Of a stretch of DNA of 64,000 nt, positions 1 through 9,738 are shown one piece after another. The notes below the pieces were generated by a model that had not been told where the DNA came from, made no database searches, and saw only the letters and a list, made by a program, of their open reading frames with translations. The stretch covers positions 1,364,001-1,428,000 of the forward strand of contig NZ_CP123967.1 of NCBI RefSeq assembly GCF_029917005.1, in the 5' to 3' direction. Numbering within the stretch: position 1 is the first letter of the stretch; each line of letters starts with the position of its first letter. The translations under genes were made by a program, and so were the position numbers. The stretch is from Tessaracoccus lacteus (GTDB lineage Bacteria > Actinomycetota > Actinomycetes > Propionibacteriales > Propionibacteriaceae).

Positions 1-511
<511 letters not shown>

Positions 512-684
512 CTTCTTCGACAAGCTCATCGTCCGGCCCGACGACACCGTGGACGGGCAGCCCGGGGAACCGTTCAACATCCTGTTCAACCCGGACATCC
601 AGCGCACCGCGCTTGCACGACAGCGAGCCACGGCGGAATCTGGACCTCAAACCGGAAACATCGCCGGTTTGAACAACGACGATC
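512..684 (+). other. Remnant between IS end and tRNA-Val
   Basis: No intact gene is present. An open frame running out of the IS encodes FFDKLIVRPDDTVDGQPGEP and continues PFNILFNPDIQ, which looks like the tail of a real protein rather than random GC-rich reading. It loosely recalls the C-terminus of a large serine recombinase, but this is a weak guess. A small hairpin (648-655 with 664-671, arms CAAACCGG/CCGGTTTG) lies downstream of the tRNA on the minus strand and may help end its transcript. Confidence 0.3.
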
Positions 685-761
685 TGGTGGGCGCAGAGGG
701 ACTCGAACCCCCGACATCTTGCTTGTAAGGCAAGCGCTCTAACCAACTGAGCTATGCGCCC
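685..761 (-). tRNA. tRNA-Val (anticodon UAC)
   Basis: On the minus strand a full cloverleaf can be drawn. The acceptor stem GGGCGCA pairs with TGCGCCC, the D arm contains AGCTCAGTTGGTTAGAGC, and the anticodon stem CTTGC/GCAAG encloses loop CTTACAA with anticodon TAC. The T arm carries GGTTCGAGTCC. The discriminator A and a genome-encoded CCA end (685-687) are present. It decodes valine GUA/GUG codons. It lies about 170 bases from an IS end, a common spot for insertions. Confidence 0.96.
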
Positions 762-768
762 GAGGGAT

Positions 769-798
769 CCCCAGGGTAGCGGCTCACGCACCCTGGGG
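769..798 (-). terminator. Terminator-like hairpin after yqeY
   Basis: Nine-base perfect arms (CCCCAGGGT at 769-777 and ACCCTGGGG at 790-798) with a 12-base loop, just downstream of the yqeY stop and before the tRNA on the same strand. There is no T-run, so this is a weak or Rho-assisted terminator at best. Confidence 0.45.
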
Positions 799-807
799 CA
801 TCCCGGA

Positions 808-1266
808 TCAGGCCTGGAGGCGGGCACGCACGCGCGCCGCGACCTCCTTGCCCTCTGCGCGGCCGGCGGCCTGTGCGTTGACGGCCTTGACCAGGGCCCC
901 CATGTGCTTCATGGTCGGGGCCTCGTCCAGCGCGTCGAAGGCCTCCGCGACGAGCGCGTCGAGTTCCTCGGACGTCAGGGGAGCGGGGAGGTAGCGGGAG
1001 ATGAAGTCCGCCTCGCTGGCCTCCTTCTCCGCCAGCTCGGGTCGCCCGGCGTCCGCGTAGGTGGCGGCCGCGTCGCGACGCTGGTGCATCTCCTTGGTGA
1101 TGACGGCGAGCTCCTCGGCGTCGGTCAGCTCACGGGCGGTGTCGCCTGCCACCTCGGCGACGGTGATGGCGCCCATCATCATCCGGATGTTCATCTTGGC
1201 GGCCTCGTCCTTGGCGCGCAGCGCGTCGGCCAGGTCCTTCTTGAGCTGGCTCTTGGTGGCTCCCAT
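808..1266 (-). CDS. GatB/YqeY domain protein
   Basis: 152-residue protein of the YqeY family, homologous to the C-terminal tRNA-binding domain of the amidotransferase subunit GatB. Free-standing YqeY proteins are widespread, with an unsettled role linked to tRNA. The sequence runs from MGATKSQLKKDLADALRAKD through TDAEELAVITKEMHQRRDAA to GRAEGKEVAARVRARL, the normal length and pattern. The start at 1266 is chosen because AGGAG stands about nine bases upstream. The longer open frame behind it overlaps prfB and is not homologous. It diverges from prfB. Confidence 0.9.
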   Translation of the reverse strand: MGATKSQLKKDLADALRAKDEAAKMNIRMMMGAITVAEVAGDTARELTDAEELAVITKEMHQRRDAAATYADAGRPELAEKEASEADFISRYLPAPLTSEELDALVAEAFDALDEAPTMKHMGALVKAVNAQAAGRAEGKEVAARVRARLQA

Positions 1267-1334
1267 GTGGGTTGCTCCTCTTCTTCTGCAGATGCGCCAA
1301 CCATTCTGACAGGTCGCGGACGCGGGCGGCACGG

Positions 1335-1340
1335 TAGAGT
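1335..1340 (+). promoter_or_regulatory. -10 box of prfB, probably leaderless
   Basis: TAGAGT lies 8 bases before the GTG start of prfB and no Shine-Dalgarno sequence is present, so transcription probably begins at or next to the start codon. Confidence 0.55.
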
Positions 1341-1348
1341 GGTCCACT

Positions 1349-2461
1349 GTGGCAAACGATGACCTGACCGCCCGGATTTCCGAACTGGCCCATTCCCTCG
1401 AGTCGATCGAGGCAGTGGCCGACCTCGACGCGCTCCGCAAGGAGATCGCCGAGCTGGAGGAGCAGGTCGCGGCACCTGACCTGTGGGACAACCAGGAGAA
1501 CGCGCAGCGCGTGACCTCCCAGCTGTCCGCCAAGCAGGGCGAGGTCGACCGGATCACGGGCCTGCGCTCCCGCCTCGACGACGTCAAGGTCATGCTGGAG
1601 CTGGCCGACGAGGAGGGCGACCCCGAGGCGCAGGCAGAGGTCGAGCGCGACCTGGCCAAGCTGGGCAAGGACGTCGAGGCACTCGAGGTCCGCACCCTGC
1701 TGTCGGGGGAGTACGACGACCGCGACGCGCTCATCACCATCCGCGCGGAGGCCGGCGGCGTCGACGCCGCGGACTTCGCCGAGATGCTGATGCGCATGTA
1801 CCTGCGCTGGGCCGACCGCCACCACTACAGCACCGAGGTCTACGACACCTCCTACGCCGAGGAGGCGGGCCTCAAGTCCGCGACCTTCGCCGTCAAGTGC
1901 CCCTTCGCCTACGGTACCCTCTCGGTTGAGCAGGGCACCCACCGCCTCGTGCGCATCTCGCCCTTCGACAACCAGGGCCGCCGCCAGACGTCGTTCGCCG
2001 GCGTCGAGGTCCTCCCCGTCACGGAGGAGACCGACCACATCGACATCCCCGAGGGTGACCTCCGCATCGACGTGTTCCGCTCGTCCGGCCCCGGCGGCCA
2101 GTCGGTCAACACCACCGACTCCGCCGTCCGCATCACGCACCTGCCCACCGGCATCGTCGTGAGCTGTCAGAACGAGAAGTCGCAGCTGCAGAACAAGGCC
2201 GCCGCACTGCGGGTCCTGCAGTCCCGTCTGCTCGAGAAGGTCCGCCAGGACCGCGAGAAGGAGATGAACGCGCTGAAGGGCGACGGTGGCAACTCCTGGG
2301 GTGCGCAGATGCGCTCCTACGTCATGAACCCGTACCAGATGGTCAAGGATCTGCGCACCGACTACGAGGTGGGCAACCCCGAGGCCGTCTTCGACGGCGA
2401 CATCGACGGCTTCATCGACGCCGGCATCCGCTGGCGCAAGAAGTCGGAGGCGTCCGCCTGA
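1349..2461 (+). CDS. prfB: Peptide chain release factor 2
   Basis: RF2 (370 residues) releases finished proteins at UGA and UAA codons. The stop-codon recognition tripeptide SPF is at residues 204-206 and the catalytic GGQ motif at 249-251, almost the same positions as in E. coli. An N-terminal helical domain precedes them. Unlike E. coli, there is no programmed frameshift near codon 26: the frame is open throughout, as in many actinobacteria, so the usual RF2 autoregulation is absent. The GTG start is favoured by the [18 protein letters not shown] start and by a -10 box just upstream. FtsE follows. Confidence 0.97.
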   Translation: MANDDLTARISELAHSLESIEAVADLDALRKEIAELEEQVAAPDLWDNQENAQRVTSQLSAKQGEVDRITGLRSRLDDVKVMLELADEEGDPEAQAEVERDLAKLGKDVEALEVRTLLSGEYDDRDALITIRAEAGGVDAADFAEMLMRMYLRWADRHHYSTEVYDTSYAEEAGLKSATFAVKCPFAYGTLSVEQGTHRLVRISPFDNQGRRQTSFAGVEVLPVTEETDHIDIPEGDLRIDVFRSSGPGGQSVNTTDSAVRITHLPTGIVVSCQNEKSQLQNKAAALRVLQSRLLEKVRQDREKEMNALKGDGGNSWGAQMRSYVMNPYQMVKDLRTDYEVGNPEAVFDGDIDGFIDAGIRWRKKSEASA

Positions 2462-2522
2462 CGGCCGCGGCTGATGTCGGTTCTTCACCGCGTGTCAGTT
2501 CGCGGCCACGGAACCGGTGGCA

Positions 2523-2528
2523 TACAAT
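2523..2528 (+). promoter_or_regulatory. -10 box upstream of ftsE
   Basis: TACAAT, a near-consensus -10 box, 51 bases before the ftsE GTG. It would give a leader of about 45 bases, long enough for the GGAG ribosome site at 2571-2574. Confidence 0.5.
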
Positions 2529-2579
2529 TCATCGAGTTCTGAGATTTTCTCAGGATCTTCCCCATCTGCCGGAGCCGCT

Positions 2580-3266
2580 GTGATCACGTTCGAGGACGTC
2601 ACCAAGTTCTACCCGGGACAGGAGCGACCTGCCCTCAGGAACATCAACCTGGAGATCGACAAGGGCGAGTTCGTGTTCCTCGTCGGTCAGTCCGGGTCCG
2701 GCAAGTCCACCTTCCTCCGGCTCATCCTGCGCGAGTACAAGCCGACGAAGGGCACTCTCTACGTCGCCGGCAAGAACCTCGCGACCATGAACCAGTGGAA
2801 GGTGCCGCAACTCCGCCGCCAGATCGGGACGGTGTTCCAGGACTTCCGGCTCCTGCCGGGCAAGACGGTCTATGAGAACGTCGCCTTCGCGCTCCAGGTG
2901 ATCGGCAGCCCCGCCAAGCACATCAAGCGGATCGTGCCCGACACGCTCGACCTGGTCGGCCTCGCCGGCAAGGGCGACCGCCCCTGCGAGGAGCTCTCCG
3001 GCGGCGAGCAGCAGCGCGTCGCGATTGCGCGGGCCTTCGTCAACCGGCCCAAGATCCTCATCGCCGACGAGCCGACGGGCAACCTCGACCCCGAGACCTC
3101 GGTCGGCATCATGAAGCTCCTAGACCGCATCAACCGGGCCGACACCACCGTGATCATGGCCACCCACGACTCGTCCATCGTCGATCAGATGCGCCGCCGC
3201 GTCCTCGAGCTCCGTTCCGGCGAACTCGTCAGGGATCAGGCCAAGGGCGTTTACGGCACGGCGTAG
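2580..3266 (+). CDS. ftsE: Cell division ATP-binding protein FtsE
   Basis: ABC ATPase (228 residues) that with FtsX switches on peptidoglycan hydrolases at the division septum. Walker [10 protein letters not shown] is at residues 36-44, the signature is LSGGEQQRV, and Walker [14 protein letters not shown] is followed by the H-loop THD. The GTG at 2580 is selected because GGAG lies five bases before it and the product [14 protein letters not shown] matches the family start. An upstream in-frame ATG at 2520 would overlap the promoter and add Ser-rich residues. FtsX follows after 19 bases and the hydrolase after that. Confidence 0.96.
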   Translation: MITFEDVTKFYPGQERPALRNINLEIDKGEFVFLVGQSGSGKSTFLRLILREYKPTKGTLYVAGKNLATMNQWKVPQLRRQIGTVFQDFRLLPGKTVYENVAFALQVIGSPAKHIKRIVPDTLDLVGLAGKGDRPCEELSGGEQQRVAIARAFVNRPKILIADEPTGNLDPETSVGIMKLLDRINRADTTVIMATHDSSIVDQMRRRVLELRSGELVRDQAKGVYGTA

Positions 3267-3285
3267 GACAGGAGAACTTTCTTTC

Positions 3286-4188
3286 ATGCGGCATTCACTT
3301 CGCGAAACCTGGTCGGGTCTGCGACGCAACCTGGCCATGACCATCGCGGTCATCGTCACGATGGCTGTTTCCCTCACCCTGCTCGGCGCGGGATTCCTCA
3401 CCGCAATGGAGGTCAACGTCGCCAAGGCGGACCTCTACCAGAAGATCGAGATCTCGGTGTATCTCTGCACCGAGAGCACACAGGGCGGGCAGTGCGAGGA
3501 GGGCAAGGGGACCACCGACGCGCAGCGGGAGCAGATCCAGGCCACCCTTGAGGCCAATCCCGAGGTCTCGACCGTGACCTACCAGTCCAAGGAGCAGGCC
3601 TTCGAGGAGTTCCAGAGGGTCTTCGCCAACTCATCCGCGGCAGCGTCGCGCACCGTCGATGACATGCAGGACTCCTTCACCGTCTCGCTGGTGAACCCGG
3701 AGAACTACGCGGGCGTCGTCAGCGAGGCCAAGGGGCTCACCGGCGTGCAGAACGTCCAGGACCTGCACAGCGTGCTCGACCCGATGTTCAACTGGCTCAG
3801 CACCCTGCAGTGGGTGACGCTGGTCATGTCCGGGCTCCTGCTGTTCGCTGGCGCCCTGCAGATTGCCAACACCATCCGGATGGCCGCATTCTCCCGTCGA
3901 CGGGAAATCGGCATCATGCGGCTCGTGGGCGCCTCGAATATCTATATCCTGTTGCCGTTCCTGCTGGAATCCCTGGTTGCGGGTCTGATCGGCATCATCA
4001 TCGCCGCGGTCGCGTTGACTGCGGGGTTCTGGTTCATCATCGTCCAGAACGCTCAACCCTCACTCTCTGCTTTAGCTTGGATTGGCTGGAGTCACCTCGG
4101 TGCTGCCATTGTGGGCACAGCACTGGTGGGAGTTGCGCTTGCCGTCATCCCCACACTCGTAGCCACCCGCAAGTATCTGAAGATCTGA
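3286..4188 (+). CDS. ftsX: Cell division permease-like protein FtsX
   Basis: Membrane partner of FtsE (300 residues). A first membrane helix near residues 15-40 is followed by an extracellular loop of roughly 125 residues and three more helices near the C-terminus, the usual FtsX fold. The outer loop contains two cysteines (CTESTQGGQC) that could form a disulfide, and this loop normally contacts the hydrolase. The conserved cytoplasmic stretch FSRRREIGIMRLVGAS is present. An AGGAG element is upstream. The operon order ftsE-ftsX-M23 protein suggests direct FtsEX control of the next gene product. Confidence 0.96.
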   Translation: MRHSLRETWSGLRRNLAMTIAVIVTMAVSLTLLGAGFLTAMEVNVAKADLYQKIEISVYLCTESTQGGQCEEGKGTTDAQREQIQATLEANPEVSTVTYQSKEQAFEEFQRVFANSSAAASRTVDDMQDSFTVSLVNPENYAGVVSEAKGLTGVQNVQDLHSVLDPMFNWLSTLQWVTLVMSGLLLFAGALQIANTIRMAAFSRRREIGIMRLVGASNIYILLPFLLESLVAGLIGIIIAAVALTAGFWFIIVQNAQPSLSALAWIGWSHLGAAIVGTALVGVALAVIPTLVATRKYLKI

Positions 4189-4207
4189 CTTCCCCAAAGG
4201 AGGCCGC

Positions 4208-5587
4208 GTGAACAGGGAACTTCCCCCCCAGCCCGTTCAGCGCAGCATGACCACTCGACTGGTCCGCGGCATCGTCGCCGCGACGGCCTCGGTGGCACTG
4301 ATGTGCTCGATCTCCCTGCCCACGCAGGCCGATTCGCTCGATGACCGCAAGGAGCGGCTCGAGCAGGCCATCGATGAGCAGGAGCAGGCCGTCGACCAGG
4401 CCGAAGCCACCGCGGATGACGCTGCGGCCGCCGCCGAGACCGCCCGCAACCAGCTCGCGGGTGCCGAGGCCGAACTCGCCGCGGCCGAGGCCGCTACGGC
4501 GAAGGCGAAGAAACTCGACGAGCAGCGCGCTGAGGAGCTGGCCGAGGCCGAGCACAAGCTCGAACAGGCCAAGGCGAGCGTCGCGGCCGCGAAGGCCGCC
4601 GTCGATTCGGTCGACAAGCGCATGAACGAGGAGATCGTCGTCACGACGCAGACCAGCGACGGCCTGATGAACCTGGCCCTGCTGTTCAGCGACCTGACCA
4701 CCGCGAACCTGAATGCGCGCGCTCAGATGGCCCAGACGCTGCTCGACTCGTCGCAGCAGCAGCTCGATGAGTTGGAGGAGCGTCGCCTGGCCCTCGAGAC
4801 CGCCGAGCAGGAGGCCGACGCCGCAGAGCAGGCCGCCACCGAGGCCCGCGAGGCCGCCGCGAAGCAGCTCAAGGCCAGCCAGGACGCCGAGGCTCAGGCC
4901 GAGGATCTGCGCGCCGAGATCGCCGACCTCGTCAAGCGCCGCGACGCCGCCGAGCGCGAGGCCAACGCGCAGGTCGCGACGGAGACCCAGCGTCAGGCAG
5001 ACCTCGAGTCCGAGGCCGCGTCCGTCGAGAAGCGCATCCAGGCCCGCATCGCCGCCGAGAAGAAGGCAGCGGCGGAGAAGGCGGCCAAGGAGAAGGCCGC
5101 GCGGGAGAAGGCCGCCTCGAGGAACAAGCAGCGAAGCTCGTCGTCCTCCTCGTCGTCATCCTCTTCCTCCTCGTCGAGTTCCTCCAGCTCGTCGGGCTTC
5201 ATGTACCCGGTCAACGCGCGCATCACGTCTCAGTACGGCATGCGTCTGCACCCGGTGCTCGGCTACTGGAAGCTGCACGACGGCACGGACTTCGGCGCCG
5301 CCTGCGGCACCGCCATCAAGGCGGCAGGCGACGGCGTCGTCAGCGAGCGCTACTACAACGCGGGCTACGGCAACCGCCTGATGATCGACCACGGGAAGAT
5401 CAACGGCCGCTACGTGACCACCGGCTACAACCACGCCACCCGCTACATCGTGAGCGTGGGCCAGCGGGTGAAGAAGGGACAGGTCATCGGCTATGTCGGC
5501 ACCACCGGCTACTCGACCGGCTGCCACCTGCACCTGATGGTCTGGGAGAACGGCACCGTCGTCAACCCGATGAGCCGCTACTTCTGA
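4208..5587 (+). CDS. Secreted coiled-coil M23 peptidoglycan endopeptidase
   Basis: 459-residue wall hydrolase, probably activated by FtsEX like EnvC, PcsB or RipC. It starts with a signal peptide (hydrophobic core [17 protein letters not shown], cut near TQA|DS), then about 260 residues of Ala/Glu-rich coiled coil. A linker of 20 consecutive serines (residues 310-329) precedes the M23 domain. The zinc ligands are visible: H357 and D361 in HDGTD, and H440/H442 in CHLHL. The GTG start has a very strong AAAGGAGG four bases upstream. It begins 19 bases after ftsX. Confidence 0.92.
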   Translation: MNRELPPQPVQRSMTTRLVRGIVAATASVALMCSISLPTQADSLDDRKERLEQAIDEQEQAVDQAEATADDAAAAAETARNQLAGAEAELAAAEAATAKAKKLDEQRAEELAEAEHKLEQAKASVAAAKAAVDSVDKRMNEEIVVTTQTSDGLMNLALLFSDLTTANLNARAQMAQTLLDSSQQQLDELEERRLALETAEQEADAAEQAATEAREAAAKQLKASQDAEAQAEDLRAEIADLVKRRDAAEREANAQVATETQRQADLESEAASVEKRIQARIAAEKKAAAEKAAKEKAAREKAASRNKQRSSSSSSSSSSSSSSSSSSSSGFMYPVNARITSQYGMRLHPVLGYWKLHDGTDFGAACGTAIKAAGDGVVSERYYNAGYGNRLMIDHGKINGRYVTTGYNHATRYIVSVGQRVKKGQVIGYVGTTGYSTGCHLHLMVWENGTVVNPMSRYF

Positions 5588-5594
5588 CAGCTGT

Positions 5595-5600
5595 CATACT
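5595..5600 (+). promoter_or_regulatory. -10-like box of smpB, probably leaderless
   Basis: CATACT six bases before the smpB ATG, with no ribosome site between the upstream stop and the start. Confidence 0.4.
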
Positions 5601-5606
5601 GGACCA

Positions 5607-6089
5607 ATGCCCAGAGAGACCGGAGAGAAGCTCGTCGCGCAGAACCGCCGCGCGCGGCACGACTACGCGATCGGCGAGACGTTCGAGGCCGGCCTCGTCC
5701 TGACCGGCACCGAGGTCAAGACGCTGCGCAACGGCCGGGCGACGCTGTCCGACGCGTACGCGACGGTCGACGACAACGGTGAGGCCTGGCTGATCAACGC
5801 GAACATCCCCGAGTACGAGTTCGGCACCTGGCGCAACCACTCGGCCAAGCGCAGCCGCAAGCTGCTGCTGCACCGCAAGGAGATCACCCGCATCCAGCGC
5901 GCCCTCGATTCCTCGGGCCGCACGCTGATCCCGCTGTCGCTGTACTTCAAGGACGGCTACGCCAAGGTCCAGATCGGCATCGCCACGGGCAAGAAGGACT
6001 GGGACAAGCGCCGCGACCTCGCGGAGCGCGACGCCAAGCGAGAGGCGGAGCGGGCGCTCGCATCCCGCAACCGCTACCGCAGGGGCTGA
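5607..6089 (+). CDS. smpB: SsrA-binding protein SmpB
   Basis: SmpB (160 residues) binds tmRNA and carries it into stalled ribosomes for trans-translation. Hallmarks are [20 protein letters not shown] near the start, [15 protein letters not shown], and the basic C-terminal tail [24 protein letters not shown], which enters the ribosomal mRNA channel. Its RNA partner ssrA is encoded about 700 bases downstream, the usual actinobacterial arrangement. Only 19 bases separate it from the M23 gene, but a -10-like box suggests it also has its own start of transcription. Confidence 0.97.
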   Translation: MPRETGEKLVAQNRRARHDYAIGETFEAGLVLTGTEVKTLRNGRATLSDAYATVDDNGEAWLINANIPEYEFGTWRNHSAKRSRKLLLHRKEITRIQRALDSSGRTLIPLSLYFKDGYAKVQIGIATGKKDWDKRRDLAERDAKREAERALASRNRYRRG

Positions 6090-6153
6090 GCCGGGGTCCA
6101 TCCAGGGGAGTTCCCGATGGTTCGGCCGACGGGCGCCGACCAGACTGGATGGC

Positions 6154-6756
6154 ATGACCCAGCAGCCCTTCGGTACCCAGCAGCCGTTCCACCCCGGAGC
6201 CATCACCGAGCAGCAGCGCGAGCGTGCGATCTCGCACCTGCAGTCGCTGTACGCCAACGGCACTCTCGGGGAGGCCCAGTTCAACCAGCGCCTCGACCTG
6301 GCATTCGCCGCCCGCGACCGGGCCGAGCTGAGCCGCGCGCTGCAGGGCCTCGCCCGAATCGCCCCCGTCGCCCTCACGCGTCCCGCACCCGGGCAGCCGA
6401 CGCCAGCAGAGAACGTGGCCGGAGGCCTCACGCATCTCAGCGGCTTCGTGACCTCGTTCATCGGCCCCGCGATCGTCCGCGCCGTCGCGACGCCCGGCTC
6501 CAAGCTGTGGTGGGAGGCCTCGCGGGCGTTCAGCCTCCAGCTGACCGCGTTCGCGCTGGGCGCCGCCGCGCTCGTCCTCACGACCATCCTCGGCTTCGGC
6601 GGCGGCATCATGACGCTCGGCTGGCTGGTCTGGGTCGGCGCGACGGTGTTCGCGGCCGTCAGGGCGTTCAACGGCCGGCCGGGCACCGACGGCTTCGGAC
6701 ACCTGCTCCTCGCACGCCCCAAGGCGCCGCAGGCATCCCTTGGCTACACGCGCTAA
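6154..6756 (+). CDS. DUF1707 domain membrane protein
   Basis: 200-residue protein. Residues about 18-67 form a DUF1707-like helical domain (ITEQQRERAISHLQSLYANG, then ...QFNQRLDLAFAARDRAELSRALQGL), a small domain common at the N-termini of actinobacterial membrane proteins. A hydrophobic region about residues 130-170 (FALGAAALVLTTILGFGG then GWLVWVGATVFAAV) forms two membrane helices. No catalytic motif is seen and the function is unknown. It sits between smpB and ssrA. The ATG at 6154 is the first suitable start, but no clear ribosome site supports it. Confidence 0.8.
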   Translation: MTQQPFGTQQPFHPGAITEQQRERAISHLQSLYANGTLGEAQFNQRLDLAFAARDRAELSRALQGLARIAPVALTRPAPGQPTPAENVAGGLTHLSGFVTSFIGPAIVRAVATPGSKLWWEASRAFSLQLTAFALGAAALVLTTILGFGGGIMTLGWLVWVGATVFAAVRAFNGRPGTDGFGHLLLARPKAPQASLGYTR

Positions 6757-6778
6757 ACTGGTGGGCGACAACTCAACA

Positions 6779-7142
6779 GGGGGTGACTGGTTTCGACTTG
6801 GGCGGTAGTCCCAGGGGAAGCGGGTCGAGGATCCACGCTTATCTCGTTAACGACGTGTGGAAACCAATAAGTGCCAACAACAACCGCACTGACTTCGCTC
6901 TGGCTGCCTGATCAGCTAACGAAGGGTCAACCCGAGGGTGCCTTCACCTCGGGACCTGGCCTCATTTAGAGGGCTTGCTGAGTAACCTGCGTGCCAGGGG
7001 TTGCTCGGGACTTTACTGGTACTGGGTCTGTCTGCGACATGCTGATGTGAGTGCAGGGACCGAGTAACGCGCCTAGTCAGCTGCACCCGGAGAAGCCCTG
7101 GTTCGTCTCTCAAGGACGCGGGTTCAATTCCCGCCACCTCCA
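6779..7142 (+). ncRNA. ssrA: tmRNA (SsrA)
   Basis: Transfer-messenger RNA, about 364 bases. The 5' end GGGGGTGACTGGTTTCGAC is diagnostic. Its first seven bases pair with CACCTCC at 7135-7141, and the T arm GGGTTCAATTCCC lies just before. The reading frame for the degradation tag is at 6873-6911: GCC AAC AAC AAC CGC ACT GAC TTC GCT CTG GCT GCC TGA, giving ANNNRTDFALAA. The 3' CCA is not fully encoded (CCC follows the discriminator A), so CCA must be added after transcription. A terminator follows directly. SmpB is encoded upstream. Confidence 0.96.
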
Positions 7143-7150
7143 CCCCTGTG

Positions 7151-7179
7151 GCCCCTGTCAGCTCGCTGACAGGGGCTTT
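7151..7179 (+). terminator. Terminator of ssrA
   Basis: Perfect 11-base stem GCCCCTGTCAG/CTGACAGGGGC (7151-7161, 7166-7176) with a CTCG tetraloop, followed by TTT, starting nine bases after the tmRNA. Confidence 0.85.
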
Positions 7180-7458
7180 CCTCTTGCCGCCTCAATGACC
7201 CTGGGGAAGGGACCTGATGGCTTCGCCGGCCACCTGCCTGTCGTGCTCGCATCTGCCGATGGGTGGGCCTTCCGACTGAAGGATCCTCTGGCGTCATGCC
7301 GCCCACTATGATCCGACGGCCCCCGACCGGGCTCCGGGGCCGGGGCCGTTCCTTGGCTCCCGAGGCTTGAATGTTCCGTTGTGGGCCGTCGTCGGGACCA
7401 TACCCGTGCCTGTGACTAGAATTGGTCGGTCCGTACCCGACCTTCGAGAGGACTTCAA
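7180..7458. other. Gene-free stretch between ssrA and the AIPR gene
   Basis: No gene is seen. There is a short GC-rich repeat-like stretch near 7318-7352 (CCGGGCTCCGGGGCCGGGGCC). A possible promoter follows: TAGAAT at 7417-7422, 37 bases before the AIPR start, with GAGAGGA at about 7446-7452 as ribosome site. Island insertions often land directly after ssrA, and this is the left flank of the accessory segment. Confidence 0.5.
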
Positions 7459-9155
7459 GTGGAGCTGCAGGAGCGTCAGGTTCGTAGGCGGCTGGAGGAA
7501 GACTTCGAGCCTCACATCGACCTTTCCGACTATCAGCACCATCCGGAGGACGAACAGGCCAAGGCGCGCACGACCCGCGCCCTGGCGGCATTGACCGTGG
7601 CGGCACACGCGATGGTCTCCGTTGAAGATGCATGTGCCTCCGTGGTTGACGAAAGCAGTGACCAAGGAATCGATGCGATCGGAATTTCAGCGGCGCGTCG
7701 TGAGGTTTACGTCGTGCAGACCAAGACGTCCTCTGGTGGTCCCAGCCCGACTGAGGTCATGAAGTTCGCGCACGGCATTCGCCGCCTTCTCGACTGGGAT
7801 TGGGATGCGCTCGGCCCAAAGGCGCGGCGCCGTCGCGGTGAAATTGAGGAGGCGCTGACGGACGCTCGAGTCATCGCCATCTTTAGTTACCTAGGTACGC
7901 AAGGGCCGAATGAGGATGCGTCTCGCCTGAGCACTCAGTTGACACAAGAAGTGAATTCGGCCGGCGATATTCTTGAGTTTCACTACGAAGGTCTGCGCGA
8001 AAACTACGAGCGTCGGAATATCGCAAGCGGTTTGTCGTCCCCTGACTCTGAACTGACCTTTGACAGGTGGGTCACGATGAGCGACTACAGGTCGGAGATT
8101 ATGGGCATCGTTCCTGGAGAACAGTTGGCAACGATAACGGACCAGTTCAGCGAACGACTGTTCGACAAGAACATCCGAGCGATCCTTCGTTCAACCGAAA
8201 CAAATGAAGTCCTCGACGAGACTCTTCGCAACTCTCCGTCAGACTTCTGGTACTACAACAACGGCATCACGATTGTCGCAAACTCGATCGGCTGCTCTCG
8301 CACCAGTCCGAGGTCCTCTAACGAGACCTTCTCATTGAAGGGCTTGAGTGTGGTCAATGGAGCTCAGACTGTGGCGCCCTTTCGCGAGCACTTCGTAGCA
8401 ACTTACCCCTAGACGACGTTCACGTCACCGTCCGTGTCATCTCGACCGCAGGTCACCCTGAGGATTTCGAGAAGCAGGTCACTCGATACACCAATACCCA
8501 GAATCAAGTTAGCAACCGCGAGTTTGTAGCCCTGGATCCTTATCAGCAGGAGTTGAGCGACATTCTCTTGGCTGAGGCTATTCAGTACTCATTCCGCACC
8601 GGGCAAGCACTTGATGACGAGGAGTACGACTTCGCATTCGACCTCGAGGAGGCCACGCGTGCGCTCAGTTGTTGGTCCGGCGTGGACAACGCGACGCGAG
8701 CCAAGCGCGAAATCGGTCGCATGTGGGCAGACTTGAACGCTAGTCCGTACCTCGAACTCTTTCCGCGGGATCTAAATGCGGCCACAATGTATAACGCGGT
8801 GCGCTTCTGGCGATATTTCCGAGACTCCTATAATGCGTACGGTCGAGAGCGCGAGCACCGCGCGAAGAATATTGTCAAGAACTCTGAGTTCATGGCTACC
8901 GCGCTTTTCATGCAGTGGGCCCGGGCCAATGGTGCCGAATTCACGAATATCGATTGGGGCGTGGCGACGTTCATCGATGGGTGCGCGGAGCAAGTTCGCG
9001 TCTTGTCAGAGTGCGTAGTCGACCGGCATGAACGCGAGAATCCAGGCGGCTTTGCTATGTCATTCTTCAAGAACCAGCAAAAGGTCGAGCATTTTGCTCG
9101 TACAGTTCGCACTGATTTTCAGAGCCAACTCGGGGTGTCAGCGAGCAGCGCATAG
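7459..9155 (+). pseudogene. AIPR-family (abortive infection phage resistance) protein, frameshifted
   Basis: Two reading frames together give one AIPR protein of about 565 residues. The first part (GTG 7459 to a TAG at 8410-8412) contains QGIDAIGI...VYVVQTKTSS, a Mrr/PD-(D/E)XK-like core (D72, Q87, K89), and then SDFWYYNNGITIVANSI and LSVVNGAQTV. The second part, read in the -1 frame, continues with RYTNTQNQVSNREFVALDPYQQ, a diagnostic AIPR motif. Restoring one G in the GTGG at 8371-8374 gives VVNGAQTVGALSRALRSNLPLDD in one frame, so a single-base loss broke the gene. AIPR proteins occur in phage-defence loci. Codon use is less GC-rich than in neighbouring core genes. It could also be an assembly error. 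Confidence 0.85.
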
Positions 9156-9381
9156 GCCCGCTGTCGAGCCGACTGGCGTGTGCGGCATGTCCAGCTGCGG
9201 ACTTGCACTCGTTCGCGCTATGCGTCAGTAGGACTTCCCTCTGCTAGGATGGATCGCGGAAACCGTTGAGAGCGGCCTTTGGCGCAATTCACTCACTCCG
9301 TGAGCACCTTTGGTCTGGTGCACGAGTAACCACGCGCGTGCCCCATTCCGCCGCGAGTGACGTACTCTCATGCCGCGAGGT

Positions 9382-9738
9382 TCAAGCGCGTATGGAAACC
9401 GACCAGTCGTGCCCAACAACGTAGAGGTCGATGCTCAACTCCCTGCGAACCCCCGCGGGCACCCCTTCCGCCGCAGCCGATGCATGCGTGGGCACGACAA
9501 CGGCAAAGCGAGTGTCGGGGCCGGGACACTCGTCACGCATACGGCGGGGCAGTTGCCCGAACATCGTGTCCTCGTCCAAGCCGATCGCGACCGTACGTCC
9601 CTTCGCTTCTGCGAAAGTTCGTTGACCGTCCTTCTGCGCAACCGCGTCAACGCAGCCGATCTCGCGCTCGGTGACCCACTCCTGTTCGTCTAGGAACGCG
9701 CAGAAGGCTTGGATGACACGCTCCTCGTTGCCCCTCAT
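9382..9738 (-). CDS. Hypothetical small protein with PD-(D/E)XK-like core
   Basis: 118 residues, family not recognised with certainty. The order E6 ... D31 (CVDAVA) ... E44-A-K46 (FAEAKG) ... GQLPRRM fits a minimal PD-(D/E)XK nuclease fold, in which Asp, Glu and Lys bind metal and cut DNA. This is inference from motif spacing only. It is transcribed towards the AIPR gene in the same accessory segment, so a role in defence against foreign DNA is plausible. The start at 9738 is the first available ATG. No signal peptide or membrane segment is present. Confidence 0.6.
   Translation of the reverse strand: MRGNEERVIQAFCAFLDEQEWVTEREIGCVDAVAQKDGQRTFAEAKGRTVAIGLDEDTMFGQLPRRMRDECPGPDTRFAVVVPTHASAAAEGVPAGVRRELSIDLYVVGHDWSVSIRA

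Noticed and set aside
1349-1450. Programmed frameshift in prfB
   Set aside because: The frame is open without an internal TGA and homology is continuous, so no frameshift is needed.
8553-9155. Independent 200-residue gene
   Set aside because: The frame runs open upstream to the AIPR break and its upstream residues carry the AIPR motif, so it is the second half of a frameshifted gene.
9288-9325. Two short tandem hairpins between AIPR and the nuclease-like gene
   Set aside because: Stems of only five bases with mismatching flanks; expected by chance in this composition.
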